A DNA stretch of 64,000 nucleotides, from positions 1 to 64,000 of the forward strand of contig JAKOGI010003052.1 in the NCBI GenBank assembly GCA_029747015.1, in the 5' to 3' direction. A program made the position numbers and the translations under genes. Positions 21,120-33,483 of the stretch are shown in pieces. Position 1 is the first letter of the stretch, and each line of letters opens with the position of its first letter. The notes below the pieces were generated by a model. That model did not search any database and was not told the origin of the DNA. It saw only the letters and a list, made by a program, of their open reading frames with translations. Source of the DNA: Carnegiea gigantea (taxonomy: Eukaryota; Streptophyta; Magnoliopsida; Caryophyllales; Cactaceae).

Positions 21120-24095
21120 TGTAACACCCCCAGCCCCTAGGGCCGAAAGCGTTACGTTTTCTTAACTTTCTACCTAAATTCTGGGACGAAACGGACAGAG
21201 TTTCCCCTAAAAACTGGCCGTTTCCAGGCTATAAGCCTTACAACAAATCCCTGCAATTACACGGAAGCGTAAAACATTTAAAAGCAGCTCAACGGCCACC
21301 CGCCGGAGTTCACAACTCAACGAGCCACTCGCTCGGAGTACACCAACCAGATTAAATCATGAATAAAGAAGAAATGGAAGATACAACTCAACGGTTCACA
21401 CAACCGGAGTGTTGGGGTTTACATCCCAAAACATAACTAACTTTAACCAAAAGACATATAACTGACTAGATGGTTGGCTCATAAGGCCGTACAGAGCGAC
21501 TCATAAACAATATGCATTACATGAACTTAGAATACCTATTTACAAACATTTCAAACTGAGAATACATAACGTGACTTCATTAAACACGTAAGATCCCCTC
21601 AAATGAGTACAAACGACACCTTGCGAGCATGAAGAGATTCCATCTTGACATAACTGATTCAACTTTTTCCTGTTATAAAGAAAACCTGGGGAAAAGGGGA
21701 AAGAGTAGTGGGATGAGCAACCACATGCTCAGTGAGTGTCCCCCAACCCCCTTAAAACCAAAACCGTTGCAGGCAATAATATCTTTACTAGGCACATAGC
21801 ACGTATCCATACTTTACTATCATATTAGGTATTCATAAAATTCTTATGGAAACATCTTTAGGCATTTAAACTTCACTTTAGGTGCTCAATCTCATTTCTA
21901 GGTCTCTAAATGACCAAACTTCTTTACTGCCAGGCAGTCAAACACTTAAACGAGGGATAAGGCTAAGCACAGAAACTTTCTTTTTCATAAACATAACTTC
22001 TTAGCATTCTATTCCAACTATGCATGAAACCCTATTCATATGATGTGCGCAAAAGGTTATTTCTTTTCAGAATCATACTCTTCTTGGCATTTCATTCGTA
22101 TGGTATGCATAAGATACACACATTTCAAGTCTCAATCAATTCTCATTCATAGGATATGCATGAAATATGCTCATGAGACTTCCTTCTCATATTCGTATCT
22201 TCTTAGCTTCTCATTCATAAGTTAAACTTAGAACATGCACATGTCATACACAGGAAGCTTTCTTTCTTTTACTGAAAACACTTCATTTAGCCTCTTGAGG
22301 CTCATAAAAACTCTTCTCTTAGCCTCTTAAGGCTCATATTCTTTTAAAAGAATCTCTTTCATCTTGGTCTCATAATGACCCTTAAAAAACTTTCTTTCTG
22401 AAATACTTAAAAAGGCAAAACGCCAACTGCTTTTCTTATTTAATAAGAAACTACTCTGGGCATAAGATCATCATAAAGTGCTGGTTGGGAGAGATCTACA
22501 CTCAATCCCAGTGAGATTAACTCACACTAAGCTCTTACTTCCGGGATGGCAACTAACTTTGGACCTTAACCCTCGTCAGGGTCTCTAGGGATTACTCCCT
22601 AGGCTAGGGATTCCCCCGTTCAAGTAGGTTCACTCCCATCTATTGTCCCTAAGCACTTATCTTAGCCATTTAAACTGGTCATAACGACTAATAAGTTTGC
22701 TGCCTCTCACAGCGAAATCCTTTATCATGCAACTCACGCCTTTGTAAAACTCTTTAGGATTCCCCCATTCAAGCAGGTTCACTCCCAAAACTGTACTCAT
22801 TCAGTAAAAAATATGCCATCATGCACTAATATTTATGGCTACTATTATTTCAAAACATGAAATCCTTCTATGAAAATTTCACCCTTATGCGCATAATGCA
22901 ACTTGAAGACATGGAAGGGAAGGGGGTCCACATGTATCACATTTAAGCACTTCATAATCAATTCAGCACAATGAGCCACACATGGCCTCGCAATCCACAC
23001 GATTGCGGTTAATTCACAACCCAAGCTCCCTCCTCAGAAGCACCGTACCAAAAAAACCTTGAACCACTCATAGTTCTACCTTAAACCATCCAACTACCAT
23101 CTCGGTTTCAATTTCGCAATTTAGCATTCTAATCATCATGATATACTGAAAAGCAATATGTAAACTTACATAAACTTACCCATGCTTAACTTACCGAGTA
23201 AGCAATTAGTAATTATCAGTGCGCTGCAACCAATGGTTACATCGTACACACATTTATACATATAGACACTTATACGACCTTAATTTTAGTAAGCCAAGTT
23301 AAATTAACTAGGCATGAAACATGATTACATTCATGTATGGCAGTTAGGGGACGTAAACATGTCATTCTAAAGCTATTGTGTAAGCATGATTCAACTAAAT
23401 AGACAAGCATCGAGTCGAAGTTACATTTAAGCCTATTCATTCCATTCAAGCTTAACTATTCATGCCTTTCAAGCTTGACATGAATCAAGTCAATATTTAA
23501 ACATAAAACGATTCACTTCGAAGTTTATAAAGGATTATGGAACGACTAAGCTTTCATATACGTTGATTTTAAATTCTTACAGTTCACTTTGAAATTAACC
23601 AACGATTATGAAATAACTGAGCATATGTATACGTTAATTCTAAATAGTTACGACTCATTTCGAAGTTCATATACGATTATGATTCATATGAGATTATGAC
23701 ACGACTAATCATATATACGTTAATTCTAAGAATTTATAATTCATTTCGAATGACATCTTCAGGCATGTATTAAGTAACTAAATTCGAACCTAAGCCAAAC
23801 AAACTTACCTTACTTCGAATTAAAACTTTCAGCTTGAATTAACAAAATTGATTTGAATCGAAGCTAAGCATACATAATTCATTTCGAATTAATATTTCAG
23901 GCATAATTTACGCCCATTGATTCGAATCGACGCTAAACATATATAAATCGTTTCGAATTAACATTCAGGCATAATTTACCTAACTTGATTCGGATCGAGG
24001 CTAAACATATGTGCATCACTTCGAATTAACATTTCAGGCATAACTTACATGACTTGATTTGAATTGAAGCTAAACATACATAACTTACATGACCC
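21120..24095 (-). repeat. Family A LTR 3, truncated
   Basis: Starts TGTAACACCCCC after PBS and follows LTR 2 up to the beginning of the 69-bp repeats. It then lacks the remaining repeats, the GC cassette and the LTR end. Hairpin modules are at 21288-21308, 21316-21338 and 21387-21409. This LTR has lost its promoter-side half. Confidence 0.9.
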
Positions 24096-24103
24096 ACCTA
24101 GAA
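24068..24103. other. Junction joining LTR 3 to internal region 3
   Basis: Just before the join is an extra copy of cataacttacatgac, which occurs about 40 bp earlier in the same LTR. The join itself falls in acctagaa (24096-24103), present both in the LTR (near 17487) and in the internal region (near 19596). Confidence 0.75.
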
Positions 24104-26815
24104 AGTTAGATGACAGGGATGTGGGTCAATACTCAGCAATAAACCTGTACGTATCCATACATTAATTGTTCATGGGAGGTTGATACATTGCTTCTTGGTT
24201 GTAGTGGGTTTAGCGCAGGATCCTCATACCTAGTGTTGTCCTTACATAACTCAACTATCGTTCCGCAAGGGCTTAATTGCCAGGGTAAGGTGGCTTCCTA
24301 GGGCATTGCCATTTGGGGATTTGCAATCTCATAGGGGAAACAGACATAGAGTTTAACCAATGCAATGTCGCTTCTTATAGGTTCTTACGAGCAAGTATGT
24401 ATGTACATAAATGTAACCCGAGAAACGCTAGTGGTACTATGCCAAATGGTGTCGTGTCTAGCTATAAGACAACTAGGTTGAAGGAAAGGCCAAACATGCT
24501 AATCAAAGTATAGTAAGACAGCGTTGGCAGCACATATGATGGTTAGCAAAGCACTATCCAAGGTTCTCTAGGAAACCTACCATGTACCCATAAAAATTCA
24601 GCATGCAAGACATGATGCGGCTAACTCAGTCATACCATGCTAGGACACTCAGTTATACCCTACCAGGGATTGTTTTACACACATCCATTTATATCCCTTT
24701 AAGTCACGCATTCAAGTATGGTTGCAAGTACGCTAGCATGTCATATGGTCTAGGTAAGGAGGGTACAAGGCCAATAAATGCGAATAAAACCCCTATGGTC
24801 ACAAGATCTTTTTGCTACGCATAGGAGTTTTTAGCCACTCAATCAAACATATGAAACATAGAACTTAGGCATATAAACAATGAGTAACTCCGCTACCATT
24901 ACGAATATCTTAGCACATCATGCAATGATACATACAAGGGTAAGCATTTGAATGGAGAGGCCACAGTCGTGCAGTCATGTCATGAGGTATGTTCACAGTT
25001 AGCCACTTAATTATAATGCAAAAGGGCTAGTTGCTATGCTATAATTAGATAAGCACAGTTATACGAAGCAAACACTCACGTAGTTTGATTATTTGGCCAA
25101 CTCGGTGGCGCACTCAACCAGAATTAAATTATTCACGTACCAAGTGGTTTATTTACTATACCTCTCACTTATGAAACATATGATTAACCATACACACCAT
25201 TTCATATAACGATATAGGCTTCCAAACGTTTATGAAAACATAGCATGCTTTAAAATACAATGGTTCACAATAATGTTGTAAAAAGTCACCTAGACGAGTA
25301 TAGACGATAGCAATCCTCATTAGCATTCTAGGGTCAAAGGTATGCCTTGGGCTTGTCCAAAGTAGCTACAGACTTGCCATTAGTCAAATAACAAGGGCAA
25401 GAACAATGGCGTTACTGGTCTTACAGACATACATTGAGATTTTGCAACCTATTTGTTTCATAGGGTAATTGCAGAGGTTCAAGGAACTTTTAGCACACAT
25501 GGGGGTGGCTCTACTTTCTATCTTGATGTATTCTGGCCCTTGCCCTTGGTGTTGATGCTTAAGAGAATGCTGAAAGGTACAAATTGTTGCCTCATAAGGT
25601 AACGGGGTGATGCATGTGGTATAACAGTTCCAAAGTCCGTCAGGTCATTCCTTATTATCTCCACTCTAGGTGTGACAGCGTTAATATGGTTGGGGAACCT
25701 TCAAGCCTATAATAAGAATGGCATTCCACATTACCATGAGCATGATGCCTAGCCGACTCGAGGGCGACAGTAGTCACATGTAGGGGTGTAAGGAAAACTC
25801 CACACCTAAGTGTCAATAACACATATATAGGATAACACTTTGGCAACAAAATAAGACCATATCACAACCATCACATTGATACGTGCATAAACAAGGTTCT
25901 CGCTTCGTTCCTTTAACAATTAAGAATCCACGGAAAAGGGGCACTATCTAAAGAAATCTTCAGTCAAGAAAGGTAATCCTTAATCACTTATAACTTCTCA
26001 TTGACACATCAAGCACTATAGGTATCTCGGTAGGTATACATCCAAAACATTTAGTTGTGCATAGAAACTTACGACAGTAGCACAGGCTCAAGCGTCATAC
26101 AAAGCAAATGCAAGCCTTCAAATGCGACATTAAAGCCCAACTACATAATTTGAAATCTTTCAATGCGAAGCAAGGATCTTAACTTACTATTTAGAAAGGA
26201 CCTTAACTTTTCCAAATCTCTAGATTTTCAAACTAGAAATAGTCCAACTGCCTCTAGCTCTATCCCCATCGACCATTAAGTACGTCTACTCACTCGATTA
26301 TGAGGCTCGAGGAGCAAATCGTACTTCAGGGACAAAGACGAGCTTAGAAAAGAATTTTCAATCGCTTGAGTCTAATTGACGTGCTTTAACTATCGATTGC
26401 CCTAGCAGAGCGCACGAAGAAAACATTTATCATTCAAAACATCACTTAGCTCACACGATACAAGTGATTTGGACTCACTTCCTATCACACGGCTCACATA
26501 CATCCGATTGGCTCGACCGGATCACCTAAAAGTCAATCAGTGAAGTCAATTAGCACATTAGGAACATATTACACCAATGAAGTATTCACAACGCCACTTG
26601 AAGGTGCAGGGAGAGCTATTTGGCTCTTATGCTAACGCACAACTCACCACTTTTATTCAATCGACCTTCTCGAACCATCGATCATACAAAGTTCACATTT
26701 TCACACAAGCAAAACATATGTCATATATCCACAGAGTGTTCCTAGGCGACTATATGAAATGCAAGACTCAGGTCGCGGCCTATGGTTGCAGGACCTTTGC
26801 TCAGATACCATCAAT
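24096..26815 (-). repeat. Family A internal region 3, left part missing
   Basis: Homologous to 19600-21119 plus the part deleted there, and to 11793-14516. It lacks the polypurine tract and about 620 bp of the left side. PBS at 26799-26810 carries one change (gctcAgatacca). A further deletion of about 24 bp lies near 26680. No coding sequence. Confidence 0.88.
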
Positions 26816-29800
26816 TGTAAAACCCCCAGCCCTTAGGGCCGAAAGCGTTATGTTTTCTTAACTTTCTACCTAAATTCTGGGACGAAACGGACAGAGTTTC
26901 CTCTAAAAACTGACCGTTTTCAGGCTAAAAGCCTTACAAAAAGTCCCTGTAATCAACGGAAGCGCAAAACATTAAAAGAAGCTCAACGGCCACACGCCAG
27001 AGTTCATAACTCAACGAGCCACTCGCTCGGAGTACACCAACCAGATTAAATAATGAATAAAGAAGAAATGAAAGATACAACTCAACGGTTCAAACAACCG
27101 GAGAATTGGGGTTTACATCCCAAAATATAACTAACTTTAACCAAAAGACATATAACTGACTACATGGTTGGCTCATAAGGCCGTATAGAGCGACTCATAA
27201 TCAATATGCATTACATGAACTTAGAATACCTGTTTAGAACCATTTCAAACTGGGAATACATATCGTGACTTCATCAAACATGTAAGATCCCCTCAAATGA
27301 GTACAAACGGCATCTTGCAAGCATGAATAGATTCCATCTTGACATAACTAATTCAACTTTTTTCTGTTACAAAGAAAACCTGGGGAAAAGGGGGAAAGAG
27401 TAGTGGGATGAGTAACCACACGCTCAGTGAGTGTTCCCCAACCCCCTTAAAACCAAAACCATTATAGGCAACAATATCTTTACTAGGCACATAGCACGTA
27501 TCCATACTTTACTATCATATTAGGCATTCATAAAATTCTTATGGAAACATCTTTAGGCATTCAAACTTCATTTAGGTACTCAAACTCATTTCTAGGTCTC
27601 TAAATGACCAAACTTCTTTACTACCAGGCAGTCAAACACTTAAACAAGGGATGAGGCTAAGCACAGAAACTTTCTTTTTCATAAACATAACTTCTTGGCA
27701 TTCTATTCCAACTATGCATGAAACCCTATTCATATAATGTGCACATAAGGTTATTTCTTTTCAGAATCATACTCTTCTTGGCATTTCATTCATATGGTAT
27801 GCATAAGATACACACATTTCAAGTCTCAATCAATTCTCATTCATAGGATATGCATGAAATATGCTCATGAGACTCACTTCTCATATTCGTATCTTCTTAG
27901 CATCTCATTCATAAGTTAAACTTAGAACATGCACATGTCATACACAAGAAGCTTTCTTTCTTTTACTGAAAACACTTCATTTGGCCTCTTGAGGCTGATA
28001 AAAACTCTTCTCTTAGCCTCTTGAGGCTCATATTCTTTCAAAAGAATCTCTTTCATCTTAGTCTCATAATGACCCTTAAAAAAACTCTCTTTCTGAAATA
28101 CTTAAAAAGGCAAAACGCCAACTGCTTTTCTTATTTAATAACAAACTACTCTGGGCATAAGATCATCATAAAGTGCTGGTTTGGAGAGATCTACACTCAA
28201 TCCCAGTGAGATTAACTCACACTAAGCTCTTACTCCCGGGATGGCAATTAACTTTGGACCTTAACCCTCGTCAGGGTCTCTAGAGATTACTTCCTAGGCT
28301 AGGGATTCCCCCGTTCAAGCAGGTTCACTCCCATCTATTGTCCCTAAGCACTTATCTTAGCCATTTAAACTGGTCATAACGACTAATAAATTTGCTGCCT
28401 CTCATAGCGAAATCCTTTATCATGCAACTCATGCGTTTGTAAAACTCTTTAGGATTCCCTCGTTCAAGCAGGTTCACTCCCAAAACTGTACTCATTTAGT
28501 AAAAAATATGCCATCATGCAGTAATATTTATGGCTACTATTATTTCAAAACATAAAATCCTTCTTTGAAAATTTCACCCTTATGCACATAATGCAACTTG
28601 AAGACATGGAAGGGAAGGGGGTCCACATGTATCACATTTAAGCACTTCATAATCAATTCAGCACAATGAACCACACATGGCCTTGCAATCCACACGATTG
28701 CAGTTAATTCACAACCCAGGCTCCCTCCTCACAAGTACCGTACCACAAAGACCTCGAACCGCTAATAGTTCTACCCCAAACCATCCAACTACCATCTCGG
28801 TTTCCATTTCGCAATTTAGCATTCTAATCATCATGGTATACTGAAAAGCATTATGTAAACTTACATAAACTTACCCATGCTTAACTTACCGAGTAAGCAA
28901 TTAGCAATTACCAGTGTGCTGTAACCAATGGTTACATCATACACACATTTATATATATAGACACTTATACGACCTTAATTTTAGTAAGCCAAGTTAAGCT
29001 AACTAGGCATGAAACATGATTACATTCATGTATGGCAGTTAGGGGACGTAAACATGTCATTCTAAAGCTATTGTATAAGCATGATTCAACTAAATAGACA
29101 AGCATCGAGTCGAAGTTACGTTTAAGCCTATTCATGCCATTCTAGCTTAACTATTCATGCCTTTCAAGCTTGACATGAATCAAGTCTCTTTTTAAACATA
29201 AAACGATTCACTTCGAAGTTCATAAAGGATCATGGAACAACTAAGCTTTCATATACGTTGATTTTAAACTCTTACAATTCACTTTGAAATTAACCAACGA
29301 TTATGAAATAACTGAGCATATGTATACGTTAATTCTAAATAGTTACAACTCATTTCGAAGTTCATATACGATTATGATTCGTATGAGATTATGACACGAC
29401 TAATCATATATACGTTAATTCTAAGAATTTATAATTCATTTCGAATGACATCTTCAGGCATGCATTAAGTAACTAAATTCGAACCTAAGCCAAACATACT
29501 TACCTTACTTCGAATTAAAACTTTCAGCTTGAAGTAACAAAATTGATTTGAATCGAAGCTAAGCATACATAATTCATTTCGAATTAATATTTCAGGCATA
29601 ATTTACGTCCATTGATTCGAATCGACGCTAAACATATATAAATCGTTTCGAATTAACATTCAGGCACAATTTACCTAACTTGATTCGAGTTGAGGCTAAA
29701 CATATGTGCATCACTTCGAATTAACATTTCAGGCATAACTTACATAACTTGATTTGAATTGAAGCAAAACATATATAATTCACCTAGAATTAACATTTCA

Positions 29801-31275
29801 GGCATAATTTACGTCCATTGATTCGAATCGACGCTAAACACATTTAAATTACTTCGAATTAACATTTCAAGAATGATTTACATTCATTGATTCGAATCGA
29901 CGCTAAACACATTTAAATTACTTCGAATTAACATTTCAAGCATAATTTATATCCACTGATTCGAATCGACGCTAAACACATTTAAATTACTTGGAATTAA
30001 CATTTCAAGCATGATTTACATTCATTGATTCGAATCGACGCTAAACACATTTAAATTACTTCGAATTAACATTTCAAGCATAATTTATATCCACTGATTC
30101 GAATCGACGCTAAACACATCTAAATTACTTCGAATTAACATTTCAAGCATAAATTAACCAAATGAATCGAATCTAAACATGTGTAGCTCACTTCTTGACA
30201 TTTCTAACGAATTCAGCGAACTCTAACATGACATGCAACATCAATCTGCTGAAAAACATTTCGAAAATAATAATAGCTTAGGAGGCGAGAAACACCCACC
30301 TGGACTCCAAGCTAGGGATTCGCTCGAAGGGTTTTAGGCTCGGCTTTGAGCGCTGGAAAGACCCGATTCCCTGACCCTTGCTCACCGTCGCACGAACCAA
30401 CCCAATCCACGCATAACCCACGCAAAAACAGATCAAATTCGACCCATTTTTGCAGCCCAGTTCGAAGAGCCTTGCCCGATCTGATTTCTGCCCTCCCTTG
30501 TTGCTACTGCTGGTGGTCGCCGGAGTCAGGCTCAACCGCCGCCTGGTCATCGTCCTCGGTCGCTGGCAGCAGGCTGCGGTTCGTTGAACCCCTTTCACTC
30601 CCTCACTCTATCGCTCAAACTCTCTCTCTTTCTCCATTGTGGCGTCGCAGGGCAGCGCCAGGGGGTCGCACCAGGCGCGACGGTGGCCGGCCGCCAGCCG
30701 CCGGCGTTCCCTAACCCTCCACTCTCTCTCCGTCCGCCCCCCTCTCTCTGGTGGTAGCAAGTTCGCGAGAGTTGGGGTTTGAGGAACCCCCCCTTGCTCG
30801 TGCCGTTCTCTGCTGAAGAAGAAAGGGGCTTCGGCCCCCTTATGTTTTTTTGTTTTTTTTTTTTTTGACTCAAGCTGATCAGTGATTGGCATCGCTAGTC
30901 TAGTTCGTATCCCGAACTCTAAACCCGAATCACTAATACGGCCTTCTATCAACTATTCGTTCCCAAATACGTCAAGATTCGATTTCATAAATCTCAAAAC
31001 TAATTCTAAGATTGAAATCCTAATCGTATTCGAGAAACGACTAAATAAATCGAATAACGACTAAATTAAACTATCGATATAATTTAAAAGCATAAATAGC
31101 ACGAATTAACTTTAAAACCAATAATAACAATAATAATTCCTTTTTTAATAAAAATTATTGCTCCCAAAAGCACATCGGTAATAATTTAACTCACACAATT
31201 ACTAAAAATACGAATTTAGAACGCAAAAAGGAAATTTAGTTAGCTTAACGGAAAACGACAATGCGGGGTCTTACG
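26816..31275 (-). repeat. Family A LTR 4, complete (4460 bp)
   Basis: Starts TGTAAAACCCCC and ends TTACG (CA changed to CG). Hairpin modules at 26982-27002, 27010-27032 and 27081-27103. In the first, a G-to-A change gives a C/A mismatch on this strand but a U-G pair in the sense RNA. The 69-bp repeats at 29430-30160 keep an exact 69-base spacing (gacgctaaa at 29830, 29899, 29968, 30037, 30106). Confidence 0.93.
30300..30866 (-). promoter_or_regulatory. GC-rich cassette of LTR 4 with splice-donor-like edge
   Basis: Same cassette as in LTRs 1, 2 and 5, with an internal deletion of about 12 bp. Donor GT at 30298-30299. Confidence 0.55.
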
Positions 31276-32775
31276 CTCTTCCCCCCTTAAAAGAATTTCG
31301 TCCTCGAAATTCTAAATCTAAGTTCGGTCTTTCCTAGAATGCATGCAAACAACTAGGATTTACGTGATGGGTTATCAAAAAGGTTTCATTATGCAATCAC
31401 TGCTTCCTTTAAATCAAAAGAAAAGGGCTAATGGTATCCAATCTCCTCCTCGCCAATCTCTTCAAGCGTCTACTCGCTCTATTTAGGCGCCGAGGGCAAA
31501 TCGCATTGAAGAGAGGCAAATGAGTTGGCGTGGAAAAACCATATTAAACTCATTTTGAAAGGGACAAGGACTTTGAATCACCTACACACTACTCATATCA
31601 TGACACGGAGCTTTATGCACATACATCGCTATGGGTTGGCGTCCAAGGGTATGACGTCACGCTGCAAAGAACAAGAGTCATAACGGTTAACTCTGAGACC
31701 CTATGACACTCTAGAGTGATAAAAGCAACTCAAAGCATCACGTGGGATCACCTTAGCATAATGACATCACATGAAATTGATAACTCAACGTTTTCAAGCC
31801 AAGAATCACATGCAGCATCAATCAATCCATCTCACCCACATGGTGCACAACTTACGAGAGGATAAATATACAACCCATTAGTCATGCAAGGAAACAACTT
31901 GGAAAGTTAGATGACAGGGATGTGGGTCAATACTCAGCAATAAACCTGTACGTATCCATACATTAATTGTTCATGGGAGGTTGATACATGGGTTCTTGGT
32001 TGTGGCGGGTTTAGTGCAGGATCCCCATACCTAGTGTTGTTCTTACATAACTCAACTATCATTCCGCAAGGGTTTAATTGCCAGGGTAAGGTGGCTTCCC
32101 AGGGCACTACCATTTGGGGATTTGCAATCTCATAGGGGAAACAGACTTTGAGTTTAACCAACGCAATGCTGCTTCTTATAAGTTCTTACGAGCAAGTATG
32201 TATGTACGTAAATGTAACCCGAGAAACAGTAGTGGTACTATGCCAAATGGTGTCGTGTCTATCTATAAGATAACTATGTTGAAGGAAAGGCCAAACATGC
32301 TAATCAAAGTATAGTAAGATAGCGTTGGAAGCATATATGATGGCTAGCAAAGCACTATCCAAGGTTCTCTATGAAACCTACCATGTACCCATAAAAATTC
32401 AGCATACAAGACATGATGCGGCTAACTCAGTCATACCATGCCAGGACACTCAGTTATACCCTGCCAGGGATTGTTTTACACACATCCATTCATATCCCTT
32501 TAAGTCACGCATTCAAGTATGGTCGCAAGTACGCTGGCATGTCATATGGTCTAGGCAAAGAAGGTACAAGGCCAATAAATGCGAATGAAACCCCTATGAT
32601 CACAAGATCTTTTTGCTAGGCATGTGAGTTTTTAGCCACTCAATCAAACATATGAAACATAGAACTTAGGTATATAGACAATAAGTAACTCCGCTACCAT
32701 TACGAATATCTTAGCACATCATGCAATGATACATAGAAGGGTAAGCATTCGAATGCAGAGGCCATAGTCGTGTAG
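31276..32775 (-). repeat. Family A internal region 4, left part
   Basis: Polypurine tract followed by the GAATTTCG/CGAAATTC hairpin (31293-31312), then non-coding sequence shared with regions 1 and 2. Ends with tgtag (32771-32775), the target duplication of element D. Confidence 0.88.
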
Positions 32776-33483
32776 TGATGTACCTCCCGAGGGTTAATGC
32801 TAATACTCAATTGATAAAACCAAGAGAGAATGCAATCAATACAAAACCAAGGAAAGTGGGACGTAATATACTGGTTGTGAGGCAGCTAACACGTGAGATA
32901 GGGATGGGTTTTAGAATCAAGGGATTCTAAATGGGAAAAGGAAAAGGAACTTGATGTATCTTCAAGGGATTAATTGTAAACTCAAACCAGAATGCAATGT
33001 ACACGGTTTGTGAACTGAAATTCAGCAAAGTTAACAAGGAACCCGTGAGATAAACAAGGTAGATAGATAGTTCTAAACCCTCACTTTGATACAGAAACAC
33101 CACTGAGTTTGAGTTTAGGGCCCCTAAACTTGATTAAGATACAGAAACACCACTTAAACAAGTTTAAGATTTCACTTGGACACCACCCTAACCGGCCTAG
33201 TTAAGGATAAGTAAGTTAAGTGTTTAAAGGAAACTCAAAGACACAAAGTCTCTTCTCTCAATTCAAAATTCAAGTATATATCCCACACAATGAACAACTA
33301 AGGCTCTTATATAGCCTTCAAAATACACAAAAGGAGCTTTCCTTCTAAGCTAGGAAAGTCATTAAGCTAACCTAAGCTAATTAGTACACAGTTAGAGTTT
33401 AAACAAGTATAAGCTGAAAGTTTAAGCTACAAAATACACGTTTACCTTCTTAAAACTCTTTCCTAAGCATTAAGGAACCTTGT
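32776..33483 (-). repeat. Element D left LTR, first part
   Basis: Matches 46808-47517. I count five differences in the first 165 bases or so, roughly 3 percent. Ends with cttgt (33479-33483), the left target duplication of B. Confidence 0.93.

Noticed and set aside
29830..30115. 69-bp repeats as a CRISPR array
   Set aside because: Repeats are directly adjacent with no unique spacers, and the context is a plant LTR.
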